Below are positions 17,854 through 26,357 of a stretch of 64,000 nt of DNA, in pieces. Made by a program: the position numbers and the translations under genes. The DNA is from Janibacter sp. CX7 (GTDB lineage: Bacteria; Actinomycetota; Actinomycetes; Actinomycetales; Dermatophilaceae). A model generated the notes under the pieces. The model did no database searches. It was not told the origin of the DNA and saw only the letters and a program-made list of their open reading frames with translations. The stretch's first letter is position 1. Each line of letters begins with the position of its first letter. Where the stretch lies: positions 2,728,001 through 2,792,000 of the forward strand of contig NZ_CP101464.1 in NCBI RefSeq assembly GCF_024362365.1, in the 5' to 3' direction.

Positions 17854-19119
17854 TTACTTGAGCTCCTTGCTGGAGTAGCCGAGGATCCGGCGGGCGACGA
17901 CGAGCAGCTGGATCTGCTGCGTCCCCTCGAAGATGTCGAGGATCTTGGAGTCGCGGGCCCACTTCTCGAGCAGGTGCGTCTCGGCGTAGCCGGTGGCACC
18001 GGCCAGCTCGACGCACGCGAGCGAGACGTTGACGCAGGTGCGCCCCGCCTTCGCCTTGGCCATCGAGGCCTCCATCGAGTTGGGCTTGCCGTTGTCGGCC
18101 ATCCACGCCGCGCGCAGGGTGAGCAGGTAGGCGCTCTGGTAGTCGGCCTCGAGCTCGATGAGCTTCGCCGCCGCGGCGGACTGCACGTTGGCCGGCCGGT
18201 CCCAGTCGACCTCGATGCCCGACTCCTTGAGCAGCTCGGTGGTCTTGTCGAGCGACGCCCGGGTCAGGCCCAGGGCCATCGACGCAACGAGCGGGCGCGT
18301 GTTGTCGAAGGTCTGCATGGCGCCGCCGAAGCCGCCCTCGATCTTGATCTCCGGGTCACCCAGGAGGTCCTCCGCCGGCACGCGGCAGTTGTCGAGGACG
18401 AAGGCCGCGGTGTCGGAGGCCCGGATGCCGAGCTTGTGCTCGAGGCGGGCCAGCTGCAGACCGGGGTTGTCACGGCGCACGACGAAGGACTTGATCGCCG
18501 TCTTGCCGAGGCTGCGGTCGAGGGTCGCCCAGACGACGACGAGCTCGGCCCGCTCACCGGAGGTGACGAAGATCTTCTCGCCGTTGAGGACGTACTCGTC
18601 GCCGTCCTTGACCGCGGTCGTGCGGATGGCGCCGGAGTCCGAGCCGACATCGGGCTCGGTGATGGCCATCGCGGCCCACTTGCCGGCGTAGCGCGCCTTC
18701 TGCTCGTCGTTGGCGACGGCGGCGATGGCGGCATTGCCCAGGCCCTGGCGCGGGATCGACAGGGTCAGGCCCACGTCACCGCGGCAGGTCTCGAGGATCG
18801 AGAGCACCGAGGAGAGGTTGGAGCCGTTCTTGTTGTCCTTGGGGCCCTTCTTCGAGCTGCGGCCGGAGCCGACGGCTGCGACGTCACCCTCCTCCGCACC
18901 GTCGTCCTTGGCCCGGGTCGAGGAGGACGCACCGGCACCCTGCCCGGCGCCCCCGTCGGACATGCCGTCGATGACGGCCGAGACGAGGTCGAGCTCGGCG
19001 GGGTACTCGTGCTCGGCGCGGTCGTACTTGCGGGAGATGGGCCAGAAGACCTCCTCGGCCATACCTCGGGCCTGGGAGATGAGCGGGCGGAACTTCTTGG
19101 GAACCTCGAGGTCGATCAT
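17854..19119 (-). CDS. acyl-CoA dehydrogenase with a low-complexity insert (first of an apparent subunit pair)
   Basis: A 421-residue FAD enzyme: MAITEPDVGSDSGAIRTTA, GEKIFVTSGERAEL, LGIRASDTAAFVLDNCRVP and the C-terminal RDSKILDIFEGTQQIQ with the catalytic Glu of EGT. Residues about 54-100 form a Gly/Ser/Asp/Lys-rich insert within the N-terminal helical domain, which normal acyl-CoA dehydrogenases lack. It is the downstream gene of a two-gene operon with another dehydrogenase 46 bp before its ATG (19117-19119). Actinobacteria often build heterotetrameric dehydrogenases from such adjacent pairs. The substrate is unknown; electrons would go to ETF. Confidence 0.9.
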   Translation of the reverse strand: MIDLEVPKKFRPLISQARGMAEEVFWPISRKYDRAEHEYPAELDLVSAVIDGMSDGGAGQGAGASSSTRAKDDGAEEGDVAAVGSGRSSKKGPKDNKNGSNLSSVLSILETCRGDVGLTLSIPRQGLGNAAIAAVANDEQKARYAGKWAAMAITEPDVGSDSGAIRTTAVKDGDEYVLNGEKIFVTSGERAELVVVWATLDRSLGKTAIKSFVVRRDNPGLQLARLEHKLGIRASDTAAFVLDNCRVPAEDLLGDPEIKIEGGFGGAMQTFDNTRPLVASMALGLTRASLDKTTELLKESGIEVDWDRPANVQSAAAAKLIELEADYQSAYLLTLRAAWMADNGKPNSMEASMAKAKAGRTCVNVSLACVELAGATGYAETHLLEKWARDSKILDIFEGTQQIQLLVVARRILGYSSKELK

Positions 19120-19165
19120 GATCGTGTCCTTCGTGTCAGGTAGATAAGAGGAAGGGGGGCGCGGC

Positions 19166-20491
19166 TCAGACGAGCAGCGTGCCCTCGAGGACTCCGGCGC
19201 CCCGCAGATCGCGGTACCAGCGCTCGTTGTCGAACTCCTTGACGAAGCCGTGGCCACCGAGCAGCTGCACGCCGCTCGAGCCGATCCACGTCGCGTGACG
19301 CGAGACGAGGTTGCGCGCCTGGGCGATCTCGGCGGAGGCGTCCTCCCCGCGGTCGAGCCGGGCGGCGGCCTTCCACACGACGAGCCGCAGGCCCGCGAGC
19401 TCGATGGCGATGTCGGAGACGGTGAAGGCGACGGCCTGGCGGTAGCCGATCGGCTCGCCGAAGGCCTTGCGCTCCTTGACGTACTCGCTCACGTGGTCGA
19501 GCACGGCCTGAGAGGTGCCGACGGCAGCGGCCGCCCAGGCCAGACGGGCGCGGCGCACGGCGTCGGCGTGGTCCTCGGCCGTGCCGAGCAGGTCGGCCTT
19601 GGCGACGCGGACACCCTCGAGGTGCAGGCGGGCGGTCTTCGCCGCGCGCACGCCCATGGCCGGGTCGTCCTCGGTCTTGACGCCCTCGGTCCCCGGCTTG
19701 ACGATGACGAGCCGCGACTGGCCGTCGATCGCGGCCGAGATGATGAAGAGGTCGGCCTCCTGCGCGCCCGGGACGATCGCCTTGACGCCGTCGAGGACGA
19801 TCTCGTCACCCTCGATTCGGCCCGTGGTGCGCAGGGCGAAGGGGTCGAAGAGCGGCTGGGGCTCGTGCAGGGCCAGAGCCGCGGTCGGCGGCGTCTCGCC
19901 GGTGAACTCCGGCAGGTAGGTGGCCTGCTGGTCGGCGTCGCCGTAGGCGGCGATGGCGGTGGCGACGGCGGCCGGCGCCATGATCGCCGTGGCAATGCCC
20001 ATGTCGCCGCGGGCCAGCTCCTCGAGCACGATCGCCGCGGTGACCGCGGAGCGCTCCTCGGCGATGCCGTCGAGCTCGGCCGGGACACCCACAAGGTGCA
20101 GCCCGACCTCGGCCGCGGCGGTGCGCACCTCGGCCGGCACGGTGCGCTCGGCATCAGCGGTGGCGGCAGCAGGACGAATGATCTCGTCGGCGAGCTCGCG
20201 CGCCACGCCCTGGATCATCTGCTGGTCCTCGGTGGGCGTGAGGTCGAAGAGCTGCTTCGGCTTGGCGGTCGCGGCGCGGGTGGGGTCGCCCGACCCCTTC
20301 TTCTTCGCGAACGCGCGGCCGGCCGCGGTCTGCGCCTTGAAGCCGGTGACGGCGCCCTTGTAGAGGTACCGCTCGACCTTGCCGCGCACCTCCTTGTCCT
20401 TGAGCCCCGGGAGCCCGCCTGCCTTGGCGATGAGCCGCAGGCCGAGTCGCTGACCCTTGTCGGCCAAGGACGTTGATTCGCTGGAAGCCAT
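19166..20491 (-). CDS. acyl-CoA dehydrogenase with N-terminal extension and shortened C-terminus (second of the pair)
   Basis: A 441-residue protein. Residues 1-80 are a basic, helical extension (LPGLKDKEVRGKVERYLYKGAV) ahead of the dehydrogenase fold, which begins near FDLTPTEDQQMIQGVARELADEI. Later signatures are LEELARGDMGIATAI, YVKERKAFGEPIGYRQAVAF and GSSGVQLLGGHGFVKEFDNERWYRDLRG. The protein stops at VLEGTLLV, directly after the EGT that normally carries the catalytic Glu, so the last FAD-contacting helix of the family is missing. A heterodimer with the product of the next gene (17854) could supply the missing part. First gene of the operon. Confidence 0.88.
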   Translation of the reverse strand: MASSESTSLADKGQRLGLRLIAKAGGLPGLKDKEVRGKVERYLYKGAVTGFKAQTAAGRAFAKKKGSGDPTRAATAKPKQLFDLTPTEDQQMIQGVARELADEIIRPAAATADAERTVPAEVRTAAAEVGLHLVGVPAELDGIAEERSAVTAAIVLEELARGDMGIATAIMAPAAVATAIAAYGDADQQATYLPEFTGETPPTAALALHEPQPLFDPFALRTTGRIEGDEIVLDGVKAIVPGAQEADLFIISAAIDGQSRLVIVKPGTEGVKTEDDPAMGVRAAKTARLHLEGVRVAKADLLGTAEDHADAVRRARLAWAAAAVGTSQAVLDHVSEYVKERKAFGEPIGYRQAVAFTVSDIAIELAGLRLVVWKAAARLDRGEDASAEIAQARNLVSRHATWIGSSGVQLLGGHGFVKEFDNERWYRDLRGAGVLEGTLLV

Positions 20492-20536
20492 GTGGGTGAA
20501 CCCTTCGCGACAGTGCTGAGTGGAACGGAAAGTGTG

Positions 20537-20569
20537 CGATACCGAGAGTACCTGCTACACCTCGTATCG
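20537..20569. promoter_or_regulatory. candidate operator upstream of the dehydrogenase pair
   Basis: CGATACcGAG and CTCGTATCG form an interrupted dyad across 33 bp, about 45 bp before the ATG of the gene at 19166. This position fits a TetR-like or similar repressor of fatty-acid genes (inferred). Confidence 0.4.
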
Positions 20570-20620
20570 GTAAACCGGCGAGTCACTTCACATGTCGGGA
20601 GGGCGCGCGCACCGACCGCA

Positions 20621-20648
20621 CGAAGGGGGCGACTCACGCCCCCCTTCG
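20621..20648. repeat. inverted CGAAGGG pair in a divergent promoter region
   Basis: CGAAGGGGGCG and CGCCCCCCTTCG arms are separated by about five bases. The element stands between the starts of the dehydrogenase operon (minus) and pckG (plus), where no transcript is expected to end. Confidence 0.6.
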
Positions 20649-20787
20649 ACCCCGCAGGTGGGTCACATCACGCCCCGCCGTGCCGAACCTCCCCGCCGTG
20701 ACCACTCGCCGGGCGGTAGCCTGCCCGCAACCGGGAGAACCCGCGAGGGACCGCCCGCACACCAAGCACGTGAGAGGGAAACTGAGC

Positions 20788-22626
20788 ATGGTCGACGTCG
20801 ACGCCGCGCTTGACGCGTCAGGTCTCACCAACGAGGCCGTTCGCGAGTACGTGAAGCACTGGGCCGAGATCACCCAGCCGGACCGGATCGAGGTGGTGGG
20901 CGCCGACGACGACGACCGCCTGATCGCCGAGGCCGTCGAGGCGGGTGAGCTCCTCCCCGCAGGCGAGGGCCGCTACTACTCCCGCTCCTACTCCAAGGAC
21001 ACGGCGCGCTCCGAGGAGCGCACGATCGTCGCGACCAACGACGAGAAGGACAAGGGCGTCTACAACAACTGGCGCCCCGCCGCGGAGATGAAGGAGAAGC
21101 TGACCGAGCTCATGCGCGGTCAGTCCAAGGGCAAGACGATGTACGTCCTGCCCTACCTCATGTCCCCCAAGGGCAACGAGCTCGCCCAGTGGGCCACCGG
21201 CGTCGAGCTGACCGACTCCCGCCCCGTCGTGCTGCACATGATCCGCATGTCGCGCGTCGGCGTCGAGCACGTCAACGACCTGCCGGTCCAGGACGACTTC
21301 GTCCGCGCCGTCCACGTCACCGGTGACCTCGAGAACCTCGGCCAGGGCACCCCCGACGACAAGCGCTACTTCGTGACCGTCGCCGACGAGCGCACGATCC
21401 TGCACTTCGGCTCGTCCTACGGCGGCAACGCGCTGCTCGGCAAGATCGCCCACGGCCTGCGCCAGGGCGCTTACGACGGCTGGGCGACGAAGAAGTTCCT
21501 CGCCGAGCAGTACATGCTCATCGGCATCACCGACAAGGAGACCGGCAAGCGGTACCACATCACCGGTGGCTTCCCGAGCGCCTCGGGCAAGACCAACCTC
21601 GCGATGATGCTCCCGCCGGACGCCCTCGGCGACCGCTACCAGGTCGACTTCTACGGCGACGACATCGCGTGGCTGTGGGTCGACGAGTCCACCGGCAAGC
21701 TCATGGGCATGAACCCGGAGTACGGCGTCTTCGGTGTCGCCAAGGACACCAACGAGTCGACCAACCCGACGGCCCTGCACTCGGTCGACCCGGGCACCAA
21801 GGTCATCTTCACCAACATCGCCTACAACCCGAAGACCGAGGAGGTCTGGTGGGAGGGCCGCACGCCCGAGCCGCCGGCCGACGTCGACGGGTGGCTCGAC
21901 TGGAAGGGCGACGCGATCGCCGACCGCGAGCCCGGCGACACCTCGCCGTGGGCGCACCCCAACAGCCGCTTCACGACGACGCTGGCCAACGTGCCCAACG
22001 CCGCCCCCGACTTCGACGAGGCCGCGGGTGTCGAGATCGACGCGATCATCTTCGGTGGCCGCACGCGTGACCGCGAGCCGCTGATCCGCGCGATCACCGA
22101 CCTGGCCGAGGGCGTCTACGACGGTCTGACCCTGGGCGCCGAGGCGACGGCCGCGGCCGAGGGTGTCGAGGGCCAGCTGCGCTACGACCCGATGTCCAAC
22201 CGGCCCTTCATGGCCTACGGCGAGGGCGACTACGCGCGCCACTACCTCGACATCGTCGGGGCCGCCAAGGACAAGCCGCTCTTCGCGCACGTCAACTGGT
22301 TCCAGAAGGACCCGGAGGACGGTCACTACCTGTGGCCCGGCTACCGCGAGAACCTGCGTCCGCTCCTGTGGCTCATGCAGCTCAAGGCGGGCGAGGTCAC
22401 CGGTCGCCAGACCCCGGTCGGCATCATCCCGACGCAGGAGGAGCTCGAGCTCACCGGCCTCGACCTGCCGCAGGAGGACCTCGACCGGATCCTCGACATC
22501 GACGTGGCCCGCTGGCAGCAGGAGATGGGCTTCCGCGAGGAGCACCTCAAGGCCTTCGACCGCCTGCCCGAGGAGATCTGGGAGGCCCACCGCCGCGTGG
22601 CCGCCGACCTGGACGCTCAGGCCTGA
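20788..22626 (+). CDS. pckG: phosphoenolpyruvate carboxykinase (GTP)
   Basis: A 612-residue enzyme of the GTP-dependent family, which converts oxaloacetate to PEP for gluconeogenesis. Landmarks: FGSSYGGNALLGKI, the P-loop FPSASGKTNLAMM (residues 262-274), YGDDIAWLWV (kinase-2/metal site), NPEYGVFGVAKDTNESTNP and NSRFTTTLANVPN. The hyper-reactive Cys usually found in FPSACGKTN is Ser (S266, codon TCG at 21583-21585). The ATG at 20788 was chosen because the upstream frame is not conserved and AGAGGGAAA lies just before it. A 23-bp-stem terminator follows. Confidence 0.96.
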   Translation: MVDVDAALDASGLTNEAVREYVKHWAEITQPDRIEVVGADDDDRLIAEAVEAGELLPAGEGRYYSRSYSKDTARSEERTIVATNDEKDKGVYNNWRPAAEMKEKLTELMRGQSKGKTMYVLPYLMSPKGNELAQWATGVELTDSRPVVLHMIRMSRVGVEHVNDLPVQDDFVRAVHVTGDLENLGQGTPDDKRYFVTVADERTILHFGSSYGGNALLGKIAHGLRQGAYDGWATKKFLAEQYMLIGITDKETGKRYHITGGFPSASGKTNLAMMLPPDALGDRYQVDFYGDDIAWLWVDESTGKLMGMNPEYGVFGVAKDTNESTNPTALHSVDPGTKVIFTNIAYNPKTEEVWWEGRTPEPPADVDGWLDWKGDAIADREPGDTSPWAHPNSRFTTTLANVPNAAPDFDEAAGVEIDAIIFGGRTRDREPLIRAITDLAEGVYDGLTLGAEATAAAEGVEGQLRYDPMSNRPFMAYGEGDYARHYLDIVGAAKDKPLFAHVNWFQKDPEDGHYLWPGYRENLRPLLWLMQLKAGEVTGRQTPVGIIPTQEELELTGLDLPQEDLDRILDIDVARWQQEMGFREEHLKAFDRLPEEIWEAHRRVAADLDAQA

Positions 22627-22634
22627 TCGAGCAG

Positions 22635-22683
22635 AGCACGACGAAGGGCGTCACCCCGATGGGGTGACGCCCTTCGTCGTGCT
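22635..22683 (+). terminator. pckG terminator
   Basis: A perfect 23-bp stem with a GAT loop starts nine bases after the stop codon and contains CGAAGGGCG and CGCCCTTCG in its arms. It could also act on the opposite strand. Confidence 0.9.
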
Positions 22684-22710
22684 CGGGGGTGCGCCCGGCG
22701 CACCGACCTC

Positions 22711-22744
22711 CAACTCTGCAGGACCCCAGGGTCCTGCAGAGTTG
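22711..22744. repeat. palindromic intergenic repeat, copy 4
   Basis: A 34-bp dyad, arms matching at 16 of 17 positions, of the form CAACTCTGCAGGACCCC plus its complement. It is the same family as 150, 192 and 1605, here with GG instead of AA in the left arm. It lies between the pckG terminator and the convergent HxlR gene. Confidence 0.8.
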
Positions 22745-22752
22745 CAGTCGGG

Positions 22753-23253
22753 TCAGCGCGCGCCGAGCTCGCCGGCGGCGACGAGGTGGTCGCGGCGGCC
22801 GTGCCAGGGCTTGTCCCAGGACATCTCCTCGGGCACGAGGGGCTGGCCGCAGGCGCTGCAGACCTCGCCCCGGGTGGTCTCCTCACCGCACGCCTCGTGG
22901 ATCAGCGCCATGTGGCCACCGCCCCGGGGGGTCGCCGTGTGCCGCTCCCCCCACAGGGCGAGCTGCTGCAGCACCGGGAGCAGCTCCGCGGCTGCCTGCG
23001 TCGCGGCATAGCCCTGCCGCGTGCGGCCGCCGTCGTCGTAGTCGACCCGCTCGAGCAGCCCGGCCTCGACCATCGCGCGCAGCCGGCGGCTGAGCACGGC
23101 ATCGGAGATGCCCAGGCCGTCGCGCAGCGTGTCGAAGCGCCCACGCCCGTGGAGGACCTCACGGATGATGAGCAGCACCCAACCGTCGCCGAGCACGTCG
23201 AGGGAGCGGCGGATCGGGCACAGGTCGTCGGACCAGTCGGAACGAAGCGGCAT
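22753..23253 (-). CDS. HxlR-family transcriptional regulator with C-terminal zinc-ribbon-like segment
   Basis: A 166-residue protein. Residues 10-100 are the HxlR winged helix (CPIRRSLDVLGDGWVLLIIREVLHGRGRFDTLRDGLGISDAVLSRRLRAMVEAGLLER in pieces of the family pattern). The C-terminal 60 residues carry HEACGEE and CSACGQPL, four Cys/His that may bind zinc. The Cys at position 12 is the conserved redox-sensing Cys of some HxlR proteins. The ATG at 23251-23253 was chosen by alignment with the family. No obvious target gene is adjacent apart from pckG in the convergent orientation. Confidence 0.85.
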   Translation of the reverse strand: MPLRSDWSDDLCPIRRSLDVLGDGWVLLIIREVLHGRGRFDTLRDGLGISDAVLSRRLRAMVEAGLLERVDYDDGGRTRQGYAATQAAAELLPVLQQLALWGERHTATPRGGGHMALIHEACGEETTRGEVCSACGQPLVPEEMSWDKPWHGRRDHLVAAGELGAR

Positions 23254-23339
23254 GAGTGGCCTCCGGGGGTCGTGGGCTGCGTCCCAGTCTAACTTCCCCG
23301 AAGAAAGTTGAGGCCGTCGAGGCGCCCCGAGCACGAGTC

Positions 23340-23370
23340 AGGCCCCGGTCGCCAGTGGCGATCGGGGCCT
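23340..23370 (-). terminator. terminator of the tRNA-Arg gene
   Basis: A GC-rich hairpin (AGGCCCCG.. / ..CGGGGCCT with TCGCC/GGCGA) begins 22 bp after the 3' end of the tRNA in the minus direction. Confidence 0.75.
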
Positions 23371-23392
23371 GTCCGTCTGTCTCAACACAGAG

Positions 23393-23465
23393 CGCGCCCG
23401 TAGGGATTCGAACCCCAAACCTTCTGATCCGTAGTCAGATGCTCTATCCGTTGAGCTACGGGCGC
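23393..23465 (-). tRNA. tRNA-Arg (anticodon ACG)
   Basis: A 73-nt cloverleaf on the minus strand: acceptor GCGCCCG/CGGGCGC, D-arm GCTC..GAGC, anticodon stem TCTGA/TCAGA with loop CTACGGA (anticodon ACG, read as ICG), and T-loop TTCGAAT. The discriminator is G; CCA is not encoded. Confidence 0.96.
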
Positions 23466-23538
23466 TCGCCGCCCAGCGCTGCTCGGCGACAAGTGAAGAG
23501 AGTACCTGCTCGTGGCCGCGCGGCGAAATCGAGTCCTG

Positions 23539-23961
23539 TCAGTGGGTCGCGGAGCCCGTGGCGCCCCCGCTCTGGCCACCCGTCTGCCCGCCCGGAGCGG
23601 TGCCGGGCTGCCCCTGCTGGGTCTGGCCGGGCGCCTGCTGCCCGGTCCCACCCTGCTGGTTCGTCCCGCCCTGCTGGTTCATCCCGCCCTGCGGTGCCTG
23701 GCCGCCGGGGAAGCCCTGGCCACCGCCGGGGCCACCCCCTTCGCGTCCCGTGCTGCCCTGCTCGACCGTGGCCGCAGCGGCGACGGCACCGGCCGAGCTC
23801 AGCCCGATGGCCAGGGCGGCGGCGACGGCCGTCTTGCGGCCACGCCAGCGCGGCGGGTTGATGGCCGGAGCCGTCTTGGGCGACATCGGCTGCGCCGCGA
23901 AGGTCTGCGTCGCGTACTGCGGGGTGGGCTGGGTCGTGGGGTCCTGCGGAGGTGTCGTCAT
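23539..23961 (-). CDS. Gly/Gln-rich membrane-anchored or secreted protein of unknown function
   Basis: A 140-residue protein. The first 45 residues are polar and Pro/Thr/Gln-rich (PPQDPTTQPTPQYATQTF), followed by RWRGRKTAVAAALAIGLSSAGAVAAAATV, a single membrane segment or uncleaved signal. The remaining 75 residues are low-complexity Gly/Gln/Thr (QQGGTNQQGGTGQQ, APGQTQQGQPG). No enzymatic motif. It is divergent from the response regulator at 24091 with 129 bp between starts. The same Gly-rich style appears in the extracytoplasmic part of the GT39-like protein at 26358, suggesting the two act in the same envelope process (inferred). Confidence 0.7.
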   Translation of the reverse strand: MTTPPQDPTTQPTPQYATQTFAAQPMSPKTAPAINPPRWRGRKTAVAAALAIGLSSAGAVAAAATVEQGSTGREGGGPGGGQGFPGGQAPQGGMNQQGGTNQQGGTGQQAPGQTQQGQPGTAPGGQTGGQSGGATGSATH

Positions 23962-24090
23962 GCCGTCAACGCTCGGGCGCCCGGCTGTGGTGGACCTGTG
24001 CCGCAGCCGTCACGTGCCTACGGAGGGCTTCACAGGTGACGCACAGCGGACACATGGCGGAGCGCGGGGCGAAGGGGGTTGACTGTCGCC

Positions 24091-24822
24091 ATGGCCCAGC
24101 GCACCGCACTCCCCCCACTCGCCCGCCCGGACGGCTCGCCCGTGCGCGTGCTCGTCGTCGACGACGAGCCCAACCTCACCGAGCTCGTCTCCATGGCGCT
24201 GCGCTACGAGGGCTGGGAGGTGCGCTCCGCCGGCGCGGGTGCCGAGGCCGTGCGCACGGCACGGGAGTTCGGCCCGGACGCGGTGGTGCTCGACATGATG
24301 CTGCCCGACATCGACGGCCTCGAGGTGCTGCGCCGCATGCGCGCCGACGAGCCCGAGGTGCCGGTGCTCTTCCTCACCGCCCGCGACGCCGTCGAGGACC
24401 GCATCGCCGGCCTGACAGCGGGCGGCGACGACTACGTCACCAAGCCCTTCAGCCTCGAGGAGGTCGTCGCGCGGGTCCGGGCACTGCTGCGTCGCACCGC
24501 GGTCGTCGCGCAGGAGGCCTCCTCGCTGCTCGTCGTCGGCGACCTCACCCTCGACGAGGACAGCCACGAGGTCGTGCGCGGCGGTGACGAGATCACCCTG
24601 ACAGCCACCGAGTTCGAGCTGCTGCGCTATCTCATGCGCAACCCGCGCCGTGTGCTGTCGAAGGCCCAGATCCTCGACCGGGTGTGGCACTACGACTTCG
24701 GCGGCCAGGCCAATGTCGTCGAGCTCTACATCTCCTACCTGCGCAAGAAGGTCGACGCCGGCCGCGAGCCGATGATCCACACCATGCGCGGCGCCGGCTA
24801 CGTCCTCAAGCCCGCGAGATGA
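24091..24822 (+). CDS. OmpR/PhoB-family response regulator
   Basis: A 243-residue two-domain regulator. The receiver has the acidic pair VDDE, phospho-acceptor D68 in VVLDMMLPDIDG, the Thr of LFLTARD and Lys of YVTKPF. The C-terminal winged helix shows LTATEFELLRYLMRNPRRVLSKAQILDRVW and VVELYISYLRKKVD. The ATG at 24091 was preferred to a TTG 12 bases earlier. The gene overlaps the histidine kinase start by four bases (ATGA), so the two form one system. A likely target is the envelope block on either side. Confidence 0.94.
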   Translation: MAQRTALPPLARPDGSPVRVLVVDDEPNLTELVSMALRYEGWEVRSAGAGAEAVRTAREFGPDAVVLDMMLPDIDGLEVLRRMRADEPEVPVLFLTARDAVEDRIAGLTAGGDDYVTKPFSLEEVVARVRALLRRTAVVAQEASSLLVVGDLTLDEDSHEVVRGGDEITLTATEFELLRYLMRNPRRVLSKAQILDRVWHYDFGGQANVVELYISYLRKKVDAGREPMIHTMRGAGYVLKPAR

Positions 24823-26291
24823 CCTCCCTTCGCCATCCGTCGACGTGGACGCTGCGGGCCAAGCTCGTCGCGTCGGTGCTCCTGCTCTTCCTCGCGGTCA
24901 CTGCGCTCACCGGGACGCTCACGAGCATCGCCGCGCACCAGTACCTCACCCAGCAGGTCGACGACGATCTCGTCAACGCGTCCGACCGCTTCGTCGCGAC
25001 GATCGACGGCACCGATCCCGACGGGCCCGGCGGGCCCCGCGGCGGACCACCCGCGGGCAGCAGCAATGCCGTGCTCCACCTCGTCCTGCTCGACGGCGAG
25101 GTCGCCATCGACCGGCGCACCGGCGAGCCCTTCAACTACGCGGTCAACGCCGCCGGTCACAACGACCGGCTGACGGACGCCCAGGTCGAGCAGCTCGACG
25201 ACGCGGGCCTCGGCACCACGCCGCGCACGATCGATCTCGGCTCCACGATCGGCAGCTATCGCCTCGTCTCGGTGCGCACCGCCGACGGCTGGACCGCGAT
25301 CACCGGCGTGCCCGTCGACCCGATCGAGAGCACCGTGACCGCGATCGTGCTCATCGTCGTCGGCTCCAGCCTCGTCGGCCTGGTCGGCGTGTGGGCCGGC
25401 GGCACCTATCTCGTGCGCCGCAACCTGCAGCCCCTGGAGCGGGTCGCCGGCACCGCGCGCCGGGTCTCCGAGCTCGAGCTCGACTCCGGTGACGTCGCCC
25501 TCGCCGAGCGCGTCCCCGACGTCGACCCCGGCACCGAGGTCGGGCAGGTCGGTCTGGCGCTCAACAGCATGCTCGACAACGTCGACGGAGCGCTGCGTGC
25601 CCGGCAGGAGTCGGAGACCCGGGTGCGCCAGTTCGTCGCCGACGCCAGCCACGAGCTGCGCACGCCGCTCGCGTCGATCCGCGGCTACGCCGAGCTCTCC
25701 CGCCGCGAGCCCGATCCCGTGCCGCCCGGGGTCACCCACGCCCTCTCCCGGGTCGAGTCCGAGGCGCTGCGCATGCAGGACCTCGTCGAGGACCTGCTGC
25801 TCCTCGCCCGCCTCGACACCGGCCGCCCCCTCGAGCGCGAACCCGTCGACCTGACGATGCTCGCCATCGACGTCACCGGGGACGCCAGGGCCGCCGCCCC
25901 CGACCACCGCTGGGAGCTCGACCTGCCCCCCGAGCCGGTCGAGGTCGTCGGCGACCGCGCCCGCCTCCACCAGGTCCTCGCCAACCTCCTCGCCAATGCC
26001 CGCACGCACACGCCGGCAGGGACGACGGTGCGGACCTCCCTTCGCCTCGACGAAGGGAGTCGACATGCCGTCCTCGCGGTGCAGGACGACGGGCCCGGGA
26101 TCCCAGCAGCCTTGCTGCCCAACGTCTTCGAGCGGTTCACCCGCGGCGACGGGTCGCGCCAGCGCGCCTCCGGCTGCACCGGCCTCGGCCTGTCGATCGT
26201 CTCCGCGGTCACCCGCGCCCACGCCGGCGAGGTCGACGTGAAGTCGACCCCGGGGCGCACGGTCTTCACGGTGACGCTGCCGGTGGGGTGA
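24819..26291 (+). CDS. membrane sensor histidine kinase
   Basis: A 490-residue kinase. A first membrane helix (LVASVLLLFLAVTALTGTLT, residues ~15-34) and a second (IVLIVVGSSLVGLVGVWAGG, ~170-190) flank an extracytoplasmic domain containing a Gly/Pro run (GPGGPRGGPPAG). A HAMP linker follows, then the HisKA motif FVADASHELRTPLAS with phospho-acceptor H278 and the ATPase boxes N (LANLLANARTHTP), G1 (DDGPGIP), F (FERFTRGD) and G2 (GLGLSIV). It partners the overlapping response regulator. The signal is unknown. Confidence 0.93.
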   Translation: MTSLRHPSTWTLRAKLVASVLLLFLAVTALTGTLTSIAAHQYLTQQVDDDLVNASDRFVATIDGTDPDGPGGPRGGPPAGSSNAVLHLVLLDGEVAIDRRTGEPFNYAVNAAGHNDRLTDAQVEQLDDAGLGTTPRTIDLGSTIGSYRLVSVRTADGWTAITGVPVDPIESTVTAIVLIVVGSSLVGLVGVWAGGTYLVRRNLQPLERVAGTARRVSELELDSGDVALAERVPDVDPGTEVGQVGLALNSMLDNVDGALRARQESETRVRQFVADASHELRTPLASIRGYAELSRREPDPVPPGVTHALSRVESEALRMQDLVEDLLLLARLDTGRPLEREPVDLTMLAIDVTGDARAAAPDHRWELDLPPEPVEVVGDRARLHQVLANLLANARTHTPAGTTVRTSLRLDEGSRHAVLAVQDDGPGIPAALLPNVFERFTRGDGSRQRASGCTGLGLSIVSAVTRAHAGEVDVKSTPGRTVFTVTLPVG

Positions 26292-26357
26292 GGGCTCACA
26301 CGCCGACCAACGGGTGACCACAGCAGGCACACAGGGCCGGGCCGGAGCGTGGCGGTC

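Noticed and set aside
23962..24090. Riboswitch upstream of the response regulator
   Set aside because: The 129-bp divergent gap has no recognisable conserved riboswitch core or terminator-antiterminator pair.
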